A DNA stretch of 64,000 bases from Methyloprofundus sp. (lineage in GTDB: Bacteria > Pseudomonadota > Gammaproteobacteria > Methylococcales > Methylomonadaceae). Shown here in pieces: positions 16,011 to 25,373 of this stretch. The number at the start of each line of letters is the position of its first letter. Position 1 is the stretch's first letter. The notes under the pieces are model-generated. The model did not search any database. It was not told the DNA's origin and saw only the letters and a list, made by a program, of their open reading frames with translations. The DNA is taken from NCBI GenBank assembly GCA_016592635.1, contig AP023240.1, positions 1,612,001 through 1,676,000 of the forward strand, in the 5' to 3' direction. The position numbers and the translations under genes are program-made.

Positions 16011-18215
16011 ATGAGAGTAGAACAAATTTTACACACGATTAAAGCTGTTTTTTTATGTTTATTTGTTAGTCAAATACAAGCAACCCCCTCTCAAGATTTA
16101 TCTACAAGTTTTTCCACACCAGAAGAGATAAGAAGTTATTATGAACAAAGTGATTATAGTAAATTTGTGCATATTACGAATTCAACTATTGAACAATCGG
16201 ATTTAGAAAAAGGATTTTTATTATTAGGCGAAGCTAATTATAAAGTTAATAACCCACTTATTGTAGATGCAAGTACTCCAGTTTTATTTATTCATGGTGT
16301 GGATAGAATGCGTTCTATTCTTACTCCCTTAAATAAAGGAAAACCTTTAATAAAAGTACGAGATAGTCGTTATATTAATATTTCTAATATAAGGTTTAAC
16401 GGATTCAATCAATATTCAGGAATAAACCTGTTAACTGAAGGTGATTCTAGTGTTGTTGTTGATGTATCCGACTCTTTTATTGAGAAAGGAGCATTTATAT
16501 TCAATGCACCAGGGACATACCAATTACAGGGTAATTATTTTACTGGACGAGGTAAAGTTTCTTCACAAATAGTTTTAAATAATGATTTAGCTGATTTATT
16601 CGTATATGGTGGAAATATAACTAATTCAGGTATGGATAAGTCATTTAATGTAACTGGTAATTCACATATAAATATACAATCTGGTCGTTTTAGGATATTT
16701 GCTACAGGAGTGCAAAGAACAAGAGGTGTTGCAGATTTTAGAATTGATTCACAAACTACTGTTGATAAGCCACATCAAATAATAAATGTTAGAAGTGAAG
16801 GCAATAATGGAAAAAAAATAGGTGGGTCTGCTTTTATTTATGTGCCGCCATCAGAAAAAAAAATAGATATAGATATTATTAACTCTGCAGGATCTTGGAA
16901 GTTGTCTGGTGTTCATAAAAGCACATTTGCTTATTATAATGCTGCTGGTACACTGAGGTTAATAGGGAATACTTCAGCATCTGGCGTGGGACAATTTGTG
17001 AATTCTAATATTGGAAGCGGCTTTAAAATATTGGCTGTTGTAAATACATTATCCGAAAATCCTAAAGTAAAAAGCGATAACCAACGATTCTATGTTAATA
17101 ACATTTATGCAGGAAAAATAATTGTAGGCCGATTTAAATTACCACCTTTTTTTAAAGTTGATGAGTATGCTGGTGAAACAGCTGGTCTTTTTCCTATTAA
17201 TTTAAATATTGATATACCTAAAGCATTAAAAAAACCAAAAATTCTTAAACCATTCCCCGAGATGACAAATGTAAAGAAATATGGTGTAAAGGGGGATGGT
17301 GTAACGGATGATACGGTGGCTATTCAACATGTCTTTAATAATAAGCATTCCATATATTTTCCAGCTGGACATTACTTAATAAATGAGTCAATAAAATTTA
17401 ATGTTGATAATAAATATGATCATGGTGCGGGTGGTTTTATTGCTGGAGAAGGTAGTGAAAAAGTTATTATTGAAAGAGTTGAGGGAGGAGCAGTATTTGG
17501 AACTCAGGGGATGGCCTATGCAACCATGCAGGGATTAACTTTTAAATCTAAACGTTATTTTGTTCACAATGATAGTGTTTTTCCGGCAGCTGTTAATTTT
17601 GAATTTACTAAAGGGACTGGACATGCAACACAGTCAAATAGTATTTACGATGTCAAAATTGAAAATGCCAATATTGGTATTGGTATTGGAAATAAATCAC
17701 AGCAACAGTGCTCAGAAAATTTGTTTGTAGGGCTGGCTATTGAGAATGTAAATATGGCTATTTCTATTGGCAGTTATAATGCATTAGCTAATGTCTTTGT
17801 TAATTTGACAGTTTTTGATGCTAATAATGTTATAGGGCATGGTGAGGGGTATTCTGGAGGGACCTGGTCAATAGTTGGTGGTTATTTTTCAGGTATTAAG
17901 TTAAATGTTTTTAAATTTTTAAATTCATCTGATGGCGTTTATTTTTTTGATGATATTAAGGTAAGTGATTCACCATTGTTTACTACAAATGATACGGGGG
18001 CATCATTTAATATATTTTTTAATAAGTCTGAATTAAAAAAGGCGGGGTTTTATATTAAATCAGCAGGTGGGGTTTTTTTAAATGACTCTGTTTTAAGTGA
18101 ATTTAAAATTCACGGGCATGGTGTAATTTCTGATAACTATATTATTAATAACTCTAATAGTGATATTGTTAATGAATTGAATGTTAATCATGGTAGTTAT
18201 TTTCTGGGTAAATGA
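16011..18215 (+). CDS. Exported parallel beta-helix protein, pectate-lyase-3-like
   Basis: This protein of about 734 residues has a signal peptide (VFLCLFVSQIQA). The first half resembles chondroitinase-B/PL6-type beta-helices (LEKGFLLLGEANYKVNNPLI, VRDSRYINISNIRFNG). The second half starts with the Pectate_lyase_3 entry motif VKKYGVKGDGVTDDTVAIQ and carries a second right-handed helix. It is likely a periplasmic polysaccharide-modifying or -cleaving enzyme, or tailspike-like binder, acting on the polymer made here. I cannot identify catalytic residues. I chose the ATG at 16011 with GGGGG 5 bases upstream over a TTG at 15999. Confidence 0.8.
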   Translation: MRVEQILHTIKAVFLCLFVSQIQATPSQDLSTSFSTPEEIRSYYEQSDYSKFVHITNSTIEQSDLEKGFLLLGEANYKVNNPLIVDASTPVLFIHGVDRMRSILTPLNKGKPLIKVRDSRYINISNIRFNGFNQYSGINLLTEGDSSVVVDVSDSFIEKGAFIFNAPGTYQLQGNYFTGRGKVSSQIVLNNDLADLFVYGGNITNSGMDKSFNVTGNSHINIQSGRFRIFATGVQRTRGVADFRIDSQTTVDKPHQIINVRSEGNNGKKIGGSAFIYVPPSEKKIDIDIINSAGSWKLSGVHKSTFAYYNAAGTLRLIGNTSASGVGQFVNSNIGSGFKILAVVNTLSENPKVKSDNQRFYVNNIYAGKIIVGRFKLPPFFKVDEYAGETAGLFPINLNIDIPKALKKPKILKPFPEMTNVKKYGVKGDGVTDDTVAIQHVFNNKHSIYFPAGHYLINESIKFNVDNKYDHGAGGFIAGEGSEKVIIERVEGGAVFGTQGMAYATMQGLTFKSKRYFVHNDSVFPAAVNFEFTKGTGHATQSNSIYDVKIENANIGIGIGNKSQQQCSENLFVGLAIENVNMAISIGSYNALANVFVNLTVFDANNVIGHGEGYSGGTWSIVGGYFSGIKLNVFKFLNSSDGVYFFDDIKVSDSPLFTTNDTGASFNIFFNKSELKKAGFYIKSAGGVFLNDSVLSEFKIHGHGVISDNYIINNSNSDIVNELNVNHGSYFLGK

Positions 18216-18243
18216 TTTTTTTGAGATAGGATTGTCGGTAATA

Positions 18244-19380
18244 ATGAAAATAGTGCACTTAGGTTCAAGTGATTTAGCTCATGCCAATGGTGGCGTGGCA
18301 TCTGCTGTATTTGGTTATATAGTGTTCCAAGCAAAGTTAAAGCATGAAATATTGTTATTTACGACAGGTGATGTACAGATAGAGCAGGGTGTAAACGTTC
18401 AATTTTTTCCGTACTTAAAACTGTTAGGTTCTAAGTTTCAATGGAGCCTGCCTCTTTTTAAAGCCTTGCAGAATGAACCTAATGTACAAATTATTCATAA
18501 TCATGGTTTGTGGCGGTTCCCTAATATTTATCCAGGTTTTATTAATAAGAAAAAAGCTAAAATTATTTGTTCACCACATGGTGTTTTTTCACCTTGGGCC
18601 TTGAATTATTCAGCATTGAAAAAAAAAATTACGTTATTTTTTTTGGGCCAAAGGCGTATGTTAGAAGCTGTTGATATGTTTCATGCAACTTGTGAAGAGG
18701 AGTATTTACAAATTAGAAGCCAAAAACTGTTACAGCCAGTTATGGTGGTTGCTAATGGTGTAGACATACCTGAAATACAGGAATATACAAAAAATAAAGA
18801 AAAAAGGCGTGTTGTTTTTTTAGGGCGAATTCACCCGATTAAAGGTTTGGATTTTTTACTGCAAAGTTGGTGTCGTGTTGCTGCGGATAAAAAAGAGTGG
18901 GAGCTTTGTATCGTAGGTCCAAATATTGTAGAAGATTATGCGGAGAGCCTTGCTACATTTTTAAAAGAACAACGGATAAATAATGTGCGGTTTTTAGGTA
19001 GTATAAATGGGCTAGAAAAACAAAAGCTTTTGGCGGAAAGCGACTATTTGGTGCTAACTTCACATAGTGAAAATTTTGCGATGGTTGTTGCTGAAGCTCT
19101 TGCTCATGCTTTGCCTGTTATTGTTACTGAAGGTGTGCCATGGGAAAAATTAAATTCAAAAGGTTGCGGATGGTGGGTTCCAAGAAAGTCTAATTCTTTT
19201 GATGCAGCATTAACTAAAGCAATTGGTTTGACTCGCGAAGAATCTTCTGAAATGGGTGCGCTTGGGCGTGAATGGGTCAAACAGGACTTCTCTGTGGAAT
19301 CAGTAGCTATTCGATTAGTTCTAGGGTATGAGTGGATTTGTAAAGGAGGGGAAAAGCCTGAGTTTGTAAAGGTTGAGTGA
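18244..19380 (+). CDS. Glycosyltransferase family 4
   Basis: This 378-residue GT-B enzyme starts MKIVHLGSSDLAHANGGVAS. A Glycos_transf_1 domain contains RVVFLGRIHPIKGLDFLLQS and SDYLVLTSHSENFAMVVAEA (E-x7-E region), then GCGWWV, a pattern common in EPS glycosyltransferases. The start is taken at 18244. An upstream in-frame ATG at 18181 overlaps the lyase gene and would add an unlikely 21-residue hydrophobic leader. It is probably part of the same transcript, although nearly 100 bases separate it from the next gene. Confidence 0.88.
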   Translation: MKIVHLGSSDLAHANGGVASAVFGYIVFQAKLKHEILLFTTGDVQIEQGVNVQFFPYLKLLGSKFQWSLPLFKALQNEPNVQIIHNHGLWRFPNIYPGFINKKKAKIICSPHGVFSPWALNYSALKKKITLFFLGQRRMLEAVDMFHATCEEEYLQIRSQKLLQPVMVVANGVDIPEIQEYTKNKEKRRVVFLGRIHPIKGLDFLLQSWCRVAADKKEWELCIVGPNIVEDYAESLATFLKEQRINNVRFLGSINGLEKQKLLAESDYLVLTSHSENFAMVVAEALAHALPVIVTEGVPWEKLNSKGCGWWVPRKSNSFDAALTKAIGLTREESSEMGALGREWVKQDFSVESVAIRLVLGYEWICKGGEKPEFVKVE

Positions 19381-19473
19381 GTCTTTATTCTGTTACTTTT
19401 ACCTGTGAATCTATGCTGGAATTCTAGCACCATATTAATAGTGATCAAAAATATTTAATTTAAAAAATACTTT

Positions 19474-21624
19474 ATGAAACAAATCCTACAAAATCTAAAA
19501 TCAGGTGAAACACTCCTGGAAGATATCCCTTGTCCACGTATATTACCTAGACATGTTCTGATTAGAACCCACAAAACCTTAATTTCAGCTGGAACCGAAA
19601 AAATGCTAGTCGATTTTGGCAAGGCTAATTTGATTGATAAGGCTAGACAACAGCCAGATAAAGTAAAAATGGTGTTGGATAAGGTTAAAACTGATGGTTT
19701 AGCACCAACAATTGAAACTGTGCGAAATAAACTGGATCAAGCTTTACCGATGGGGTATTGCAATGTTGGTACAGTGTTAGAAGTTGGTGTGGGAGTGGCT
19801 CAGTTTAAAGTGGGTGATCGTGTGGCTTCTAATGGCAAACATGCGGAAGTGGTCTGCGTGCCTGAAAATTTGTGTATGGCCATTCCTGATAGTGTGACTG
19901 ATGAGGCGGCAGCTTTCACTGTATTGGGGGCAATTGCTTTACAAGGTATTCGATTGATTAACCCTACATTGGGTGAGACGGTTGTTGTTACCGGTTTGGG
20001 TTTAATTGGTCTGGTAACGGTACAGTTATTAAAAGCACAAGGTTGTCGTGTGATTGGGATTGATTTGGATTCTGATAAGGTTGAGTTGGCTAAAACATTG
20101 GGCGCTGAGACAGTTAATTTATCCAAGGGTGAAAATCCTATCACTATTGCCGAGCAATATTCTCGTGGCCGTGGTGTCGATGCAGTAATTATTACAGCTT
20201 CGGCAAAAAATAACGAGATTGTGCATCAAGCTGCGTTGATGTGTCGTAAGCGTGGACGTATTGTGTTGGTGGGTGTGGTTGGTTTGGAATTATCGCGAGC
20301 TGATTTTTATGAGAAGGAATTGTCTTTTCAAGTGTCTTGTTCTTATGGGCCTGGGCGCTATGATCCTGAGTATGAGGAGGTAGGTAAGGATTATCCATTG
20401 GCTTTTGTGCGTTGGACAGAGCAACGTAATTTTGAAGCTGTCTTAGATATGATTGCTGATGGTAAATTGGATACTGAGGTTTTGGTATCGCATCGTTTTA
20501 CCTTGGATAAAGCGGTTGATGCCTATGAAGTAGTGGGGGATAAAGGCTCGTCATTGGGCATTATTTTGCAATTCCCAGAGGTATCTGCAAAGTCTGATGC
20601 GGAGTTACAAACACGAACGATTAAGTTGTCAGCAGTTAAACGTAAGGCGGGGAGTGCATCTAAAGCCACGGTAGGATTTATTGGCTCGGGTAATTATGCG
20701 ACAGCGGTGTTGATTCCTGCGTTTGCTAAAGCGAATGTGCAATTAATGTCGGTTGCCTCTAGTGCCGGCATTAGTAGTGTGCATGCGGGTAAAAAGTTTG
20801 GTTTTGCAGCGGTGACCACTGATAGTCAGTCGATTATTGAGGATTCGGCTATTAATACTATTGTAGTGACCACTCGGCATAATAATCATGCGCAGTTTGT
20901 GTGTGATGCGTTAAATGCAGGTAAGCATGTTTTTGTTGAAAAACCATTGGCTTTAAAACGCGAAGAGTTGGCTGATATTTCTTTGGCATACGACTCTGCT
21001 GCTGAGCAAGGTTCGCCATTAGTCATGGTAGGCTTTAATCGACGCTTTTCTCCGCATGTACAAAAAATTAAACAATTACTGGGTGGTGTGTCAGAGCCAA
21101 AGTCTTTTATTATGACAGTGAATGCTGGAGCTATCCCTAGTGATCATTGGACTCAAGATAAGGAAGTGGGTGGTGGTCGTATCATTGGTGAGGGTTGTCA
21201 TTTTATCGATTTGTTGCGTTTTCTGGCAGATGCTCCAATTGTTTCTGTACAGGCGATGATGCTGGGTGAGGGGGTTGCCATTCGTGATGACAAAGTAACG
21301 ATTACTTTGGGGTTTGCTGATGGTTCATTTGGTGTAGTGCACTATTTGGCGAATGGTAGTAAGTCTTTTCCTAAAGAGCGACTAGAGGTCTTTTGTGCTG
21401 ATCGTGTGTTGCAGTTGGATAATTTTAGGAAATTAACAGGATTTGGTTGGCCCGGATTTACGAAGCTAAAAACAAGTAAGCAAGATAAGGGGCAGCAGGC
21501 TTGTGCGGCTGCTTTTGTTGCTGCGATTGAGAATGGGGGGGAGTCACCGATTCCGTTTGCTGAGTTGTTGGAAGTGGCTCATGCAACATTTGATGTGGTC
21601 GATATTTTGGAGAAGCAGGGATAG
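19474..21624 (+). CDS. Bi-domain oxidoreductase (zinc-type ADH + Gfo/Idh/MocA)
   Basis: This is a 716-residue two-domain dehydrogenase. Residues 1 to about 365 are a medium-chain alcohol-dehydrogenase-like domain with the nucleotide loop VVTGLGLIGLVTVQLLKAQG. Residues from about 393 on are a Gfo/Idh/MocA domain (GFIGSGNYATAVLIPAFAKA, then the catalytic-region VFVEKPLALK). Such fusions sit beside heparinase-like genes in many polysaccharide clusters, where they may oxidise or epimerise a nucleotide sugar or its product. The heparinase-like partner is two genes downstream. Substrate unknown. Confidence 0.9.
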   Translation: MKQILQNLKSGETLLEDIPCPRILPRHVLIRTHKTLISAGTEKMLVDFGKANLIDKARQQPDKVKMVLDKVKTDGLAPTIETVRNKLDQALPMGYCNVGTVLEVGVGVAQFKVGDRVASNGKHAEVVCVPENLCMAIPDSVTDEAAAFTVLGAIALQGIRLINPTLGETVVVTGLGLIGLVTVQLLKAQGCRVIGIDLDSDKVELAKTLGAETVNLSKGENPITIAEQYSRGRGVDAVIITASAKNNEIVHQAALMCRKRGRIVLVGVVGLELSRADFYEKELSFQVSCSYGPGRYDPEYEEVGKDYPLAFVRWTEQRNFEAVLDMIADGKLDTEVLVSHRFTLDKAVDAYEVVGDKGSSLGIILQFPEVSAKSDAELQTRTIKLSAVKRKAGSASKATVGFIGSGNYATAVLIPAFAKANVQLMSVASSAGISSVHAGKKFGFAAVTTDSQSIIEDSAINTIVVTTRHNNHAQFVCDALNAGKHVFVEKPLALKREELADISLAYDSAAEQGSPLVMVGFNRRFSPHVQKIKQLLGGVSEPKSFIMTVNAGAIPSDHWTQDKEVGGGRIIGEGCHFIDLLRFLADAPIVSVQAMMLGEGVAIRDDKVTITLGFADGSFGVVHYLANGSKSFPKERLEVFCADRVLQLDNFRKLTGFGWPGFTKLKTSKQDKGQQACAAAFVAAIENGGESPIPFAELLEVAHATFDVVDILEKQG

Positions 21625-21707
21625 TTATAATTGGAATAAGGGTTTAAATAGTTCCGAAAACTTGATGCTTTAGTTAATATTGTTAAATTGTATTTATAGG
21701 TCGAATT

Positions 21708-22169
21708 ATGGAATGGTCAGATGTTATAGAAAATCCTATTTTGAGAGATTTGCCTTTTAAAATTGAATTAAACAAATTTGGAAAATTATTGATGAGTCCG
21801 GCATCAAACCAGCATGGACGGGTGCAGAGTCGCCTTGCTGCGGCATTGTTAAATCAATTACCAAAAGGTGAAGTTGTAACAGAGTGTTCAATTCAGACAT
21901 CTGATGGCGTAAAAGTGGCGGATGTTGCTTGGTTATCCGCTGCATTTATTGATGAATTTGATTTTGTAACGCCTTTTCCTAAGGCACCTGAGTTATGTAT
22001 TGAAATTGTATCGCCATCAAACTCTAAGGTTGAAATTCAAAGTAAAATTGATCTTTATTTGGCGAAAGGGGCGCATGAAGTTTGGATTGTATATGATCTG
22101 AATAAGATTGATATGTATTCATGTGTTGGCCAGATAGAGATGAGTAAGGTTGCAAATATCAAATTGTAA
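21708..22169 (+). CDS. Uma2-family (DUF820) PD-(D/E)XK endonuclease-like protein
   Basis: This is a 153-residue restriction-endonuclease-fold protein. The Uma2 core is visible: VKVADVAWLS (metal-binding Asp), then ELCIEIVSPSNSKVEIQSKI and the YLAKGAHEVWIVYD helix-strand. The family is abundant in cyanobacteria and scattered elsewhere; its role is not established. It separates the bi-domain oxidoreductase from the heparinase-like gene, which are usually adjacent. This suggests a later insertion into the operon. Confidence 0.88.
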   Translation: MEWSDVIENPILRDLPFKIELNKFGKLLMSPASNQHGRVQSRLAAALLNQLPKGEVVTECSIQTSDGVKVADVAWLSAAFIDEFDFVTPFPKAPELCIEIVSPSNSKVEIQSKIDLYLAKGAHEVWIVYDLNKIDMYSCVGQIEMSKVANIKL

Positions 22170-22213
22170 ATAACAGTTTTTTCTTGCCGTTTCCGACTAT
22201 AGATGATATTAAA

Positions 22214-23863
22214 ATGCTAAAAAAACTGCTTTTACTTGCTCATACCATCCGATTTTTAAAGCCTATTCAATTTTATTGGCGTTTTTACCTGAAAATTAAG
22301 CAGTTATTTCCTTTTTCGGTCGTTATTAAAGAGTCTGTTAGAATTCGGCAAGTTGATTTAATGCCATCAGTCATTAAGCATTCCTCTCTTTCAAGTACGC
22401 AATTTTGTTTTTTAAATGAAGTAGGTTCTGCCGAATTACCAATTGCTTGGAATGCAGATCAAATGAGTAAATTGTGGTTATATAATTTACATTATTTTGA
22501 TTACCTTAATCAGCAACATGTTGATCAGCAGTTTGTAGTGGATTTAATGCAGGACTGGGTGAAACAAAATCCTGTGGGATCTGGCAATGGTTGGGAACCT
22601 TATACGCTTTCATTACGGATTGTTAACTGGGTGAAGTTTTTGTCACAACCTGAGCAAGGAAATGAGCAGTTAAATATTCTGTATGACTCTTTATTCTTGC
22701 AGTCTAGGTATCTTTTTAAACATTTAGAATATCATTTGTTAGGAAATCATTTATTTAAAAATAGTGTGGCGCTTATGTTTGCAGGTGTTTTTTTTGAAGG
22801 GAAGGAGGCTGAAGATTGGTTAGCAAAAGGCTGTGAGATAATCACCCAACAAACAAAGGAACAGGTCTTAGATGATGGAGGGCATTTCGAGCGTAGCCCG
22901 ATGTATCATGTCTTGATTTTAGAAGATATTTTAGATTGTATTAATTTAGATAAAGCAGTTTCTTGTTTTTCTTCGGGAGAAGTAGATTTTATGCAAGCTA
23001 AGGCAATTGCCATGCTTGGCTTTCTTGTTGATATTGTTCATCAAGATAATGAAATTCCTTTTTTTAATGATTGTGCCTTAGATATTGCCCCTAGTCCTGA
23101 TGCTGTTATAAATTATGCAGATAAGCTAGGTGTTAAATTTATTAAGAGCTATGAACGTTTTGGGGTTATAGAAAAGCCTGATTTTGGTTTGGTAGTATTG
23201 CAAAATAAGCGTAGCAAATTGATTTTTGATAATGGCTTTATTGGCCCTGATTATCTCCCAGGGCACGCCCATTGTGATACTTTGAGTTATGAGCTGTCAT
23301 TAGCTGGAAAACGTTGTATTGTTAATTCAGGGACTTATCAATATGCAGGAGATGAACGTAATTTATTTCGTGCTACAAATGCGCATAATACAGTGCAAAT
23401 AGATGGTGTAGAGCAGCATGAGATTTGGTCTACTTTTAGGGTTGCTCGTAGAGCTTACCCTTTTGATGTTGTAGTGCGAAAATTTAGTGAGGATGAAATA
23501 GAGTGCTCTGCTTCTATTTCTGGGTTTAGACAATTAGCGGGAAGCCCTGTTCATAAGCGAGTACTACGCTATCAAAAAGATCAAATAATAGTTAATGATA
23601 TGATTGTTGCAAAGGGTGAACATTTTGCTGAAAGTTTTATTCATTTGCACCCTGACGTTGAAATTATTAATACCTTAAGTAATAGTATAAAGCTTAAGTT
23701 GGGGCAGGTAGATTTTTTAATTCATACTTTGGGTGAATTGAAAATTGACATTGAAACAGGTTGGTTTTCGCCTGAGTTTGGTGTTAAAACAAAGAACATT
23801 GTTTTAGTTTTGCGTAAGCAGTCTACCTGTCCTTTTTCTTTTGGTTATAAGGTTTGTTTTTAA
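22214..23863 (+). CDS. Heparinase II/III-like polysaccharide lyase-family protein
   Basis: This protein of about 549 residues has an alpha/alpha-toroid N-terminal domain (NPVGSGNGWEPYTLSLRIVN, EYHLLGNHLFKN). The heparinase II/III beta-sandwich follows (LPGHAHCDTLSYELSLAGKR, VNSGTYQYAGDERN, then RATNAHNTVQIDGVEQ). Conserved His/Tyr/Asn candidates are in place. No clear signal peptide is present, as in other cluster-encoded members. These proteins accompany the bi-domain oxidoreductase and may act as epimerase or lyase on the polymer. The start is uncertain: ATG 22214 gives the usual MLKKLLLLAHTIRFLKP opening, while TTG 22184 would add 10 residues. Confidence 0.85.
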   Translation: MLKKLLLLAHTIRFLKPIQFYWRFYLKIKQLFPFSVVIKESVRIRQVDLMPSVIKHSSLSSTQFCFLNEVGSAELPIAWNADQMSKLWLYNLHYFDYLNQQHVDQQFVVDLMQDWVKQNPVGSGNGWEPYTLSLRIVNWVKFLSQPEQGNEQLNILYDSLFLQSRYLFKHLEYHLLGNHLFKNSVALMFAGVFFEGKEAEDWLAKGCEIITQQTKEQVLDDGGHFERSPMYHVLILEDILDCINLDKAVSCFSSGEVDFMQAKAIAMLGFLVDIVHQDNEIPFFNDCALDIAPSPDAVINYADKLGVKFIKSYERFGVIEKPDFGLVVLQNKRSKLIFDNGFIGPDYLPGHAHCDTLSYELSLAGKRCIVNSGTYQYAGDERNLFRATNAHNTVQIDGVEQHEIWSTFRVARRAYPFDVVVRKFSEDEIECSASISGFRQLAGSPVHKRVLRYQKDQIIVNDMIVAKGEHFAESFIHLHPDVEIINTLSNSIKLKLGQVDFLIHTLGELKIDIETGWFSPEFGVKTKNIVLVLRKQSTCPFSFGYKVCF

Positions 23864-24066
23864 AGGCGAAAAAGTAAAGTGTCTTGTATATTTAGGTGAT
23901 AGGGCTGCAAGTCTCATCATTCATGACTAAAACTCCTTGCTACATAAAAGTAAATGTTTTTTAAGAAATGGTTTGGTATGTGGCAATATAAGTACGTTGA
24001 GGGGTAATGCTATTAATATACAAAAGTTTCTGTCATTGTTATTTGTCATCAACTAATTTTTAAAAA

Positions 24067-25284
24067 ATGCATATATTATTTTTAACGGATAATTTTCCAC
24101 CTGAAGTTAATGCGCCAGCTAGTCGTACTTTTGAGCATTGTATAGAATGGGTTAAAGCGGGGCATAAGGTAACTGTTATTACTTGCGTGCCTAATTTTCC
24201 AGTGGGAAAGGTATTTAAAGGGTATAAAAACAAGTTATGGCAAACCGAGAATATGGGAGGGATTCGTGTTATTAGGGTTTGGTCTTATATCACTGCTAAT
24301 GCTGGTTTTATAAAACGAATACTAGATTATATTAGCTTTATGCCACCTGCTGTTTTAGCATCATTTTTTGTTCGAAAACCTGATTTAGTTATTGGTACTT
24401 CACCGCAGTTTTTTACTGTCTGTGCTGCGTATTTAGTTAGTTTCTTTAAGTGTATTCCATTTGTATTTGAGTTGAGGGATATTTGGCCAGAGTCGATTAA
24501 AGCCGTAGGTGCAATGAATGACTCGATTATTATTAAGGTTTTAGAAAAAATAGAGCTATTTCTTTATCGTAAAGCGACATTAATTATTTCTGTTACGCAT
24601 GCATTTAAGAAAACATTGGTAGAGCGCGGAGTGGATGCTGATAAAATTAATATTGTCACCAATGGTGTTGATGTTTCTCGGTTTTATAAGTCTAAAAAAG
24701 ATGATATTTTAGTTAAGAAGTATGGGTTAGAAGGAAAGTTTGTTGCTGGTTATGTTGGAACCCATGGTATGGCGCATCACTTAGAAACAATTCTTGATGC
24801 GGCATGTATAGCGCAAGATAATGACGATGACATTCGGTTTTTATTATTAGGAAATGGGGCTCGCAAGCAGCAGTTAATTGCTCTTGCTGGAACCATGGGG
24901 CTGCATAATATTATTTTTGTAGATTCGGTAACCAAGAAGGATGTTGCAAGATATTGGTCATTATTGGATGCTTCTATTATTCATTTAAAAAAAATAGAAC
25001 TATTTACTTCCGTAATACCTTCAAAATTATTTGAGTGTATGGCGATGGGAATTCCTGTATTGCATGGAGTAATGGGAGAGTCAGCTGAAATTGTTGAGCA
25101 TAATAAGGTTGGTTTTACCTTTGAGCCAGAAAACGAGCAACAGTTATATGAATTCTTGATTAAGTTAAAAGAAAATACAAATATATATCAAGAGTTTCAA
25201 GAAAATGCAGTTAACGCCTCAAAAAATTATGATCGTAGAGTGTTGGCGAGAAAATTTTTAGCGTTATTAAGTAAGTTTAAATAA
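24067..25284 (+). CDS. Glycosyltransferase family 4, WbuB/WcaI-like
   Basis: This 405-residue GT-B enzyme opens MHILFLTDNFPPEVNAPASR. It has VFELRDIWPESIKAVGAM and VTNGVDVSRF, features of the WbuB-like (N-acetyl-fucosaminyl/hexosaminyl transferase) subgroup. The donor-site segment is KLFECMAMGIPVLHGV. Hydrophobic stretches near 110-140 suggest membrane association, as in that subgroup. The donor sugar is not certain. It is separated by about 200 bases without visible gene or terminator from the heparinase-like gene. Confidence 0.88.
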   Translation: MHILFLTDNFPPEVNAPASRTFEHCIEWVKAGHKVTVITCVPNFPVGKVFKGYKNKLWQTENMGGIRVIRVWSYITANAGFIKRILDYISFMPPAVLASFFVRKPDLVIGTSPQFFTVCAAYLVSFFKCIPFVFELRDIWPESIKAVGAMNDSIIIKVLEKIELFLYRKATLIISVTHAFKKTLVERGVDADKINIVTNGVDVSRFYKSKKDDILVKKYGLEGKFVAGYVGTHGMAHHLETILDAACIAQDNDDDIRFLLLGNGARKQQLIALAGTMGLHNIIFVDSVTKKDVARYWSLLDASIIHLKKIELFTSVIPSKLFECMAMGIPVLHGVMGESAEIVEHNKVGFTFEPENEQQLYEFLIKLKENTNIYQEFQENAVNASKNYDRRVLARKFLALLSKFK

Positions 25285-25373
25285 TCATTGTGTGCTGCAT
25301 ATGAACATGATCTATTTTAGATTGTGCTCCCCTAGTGCTTCACCCTTTTAATAGACTAACTAAGGAGTTTCTT

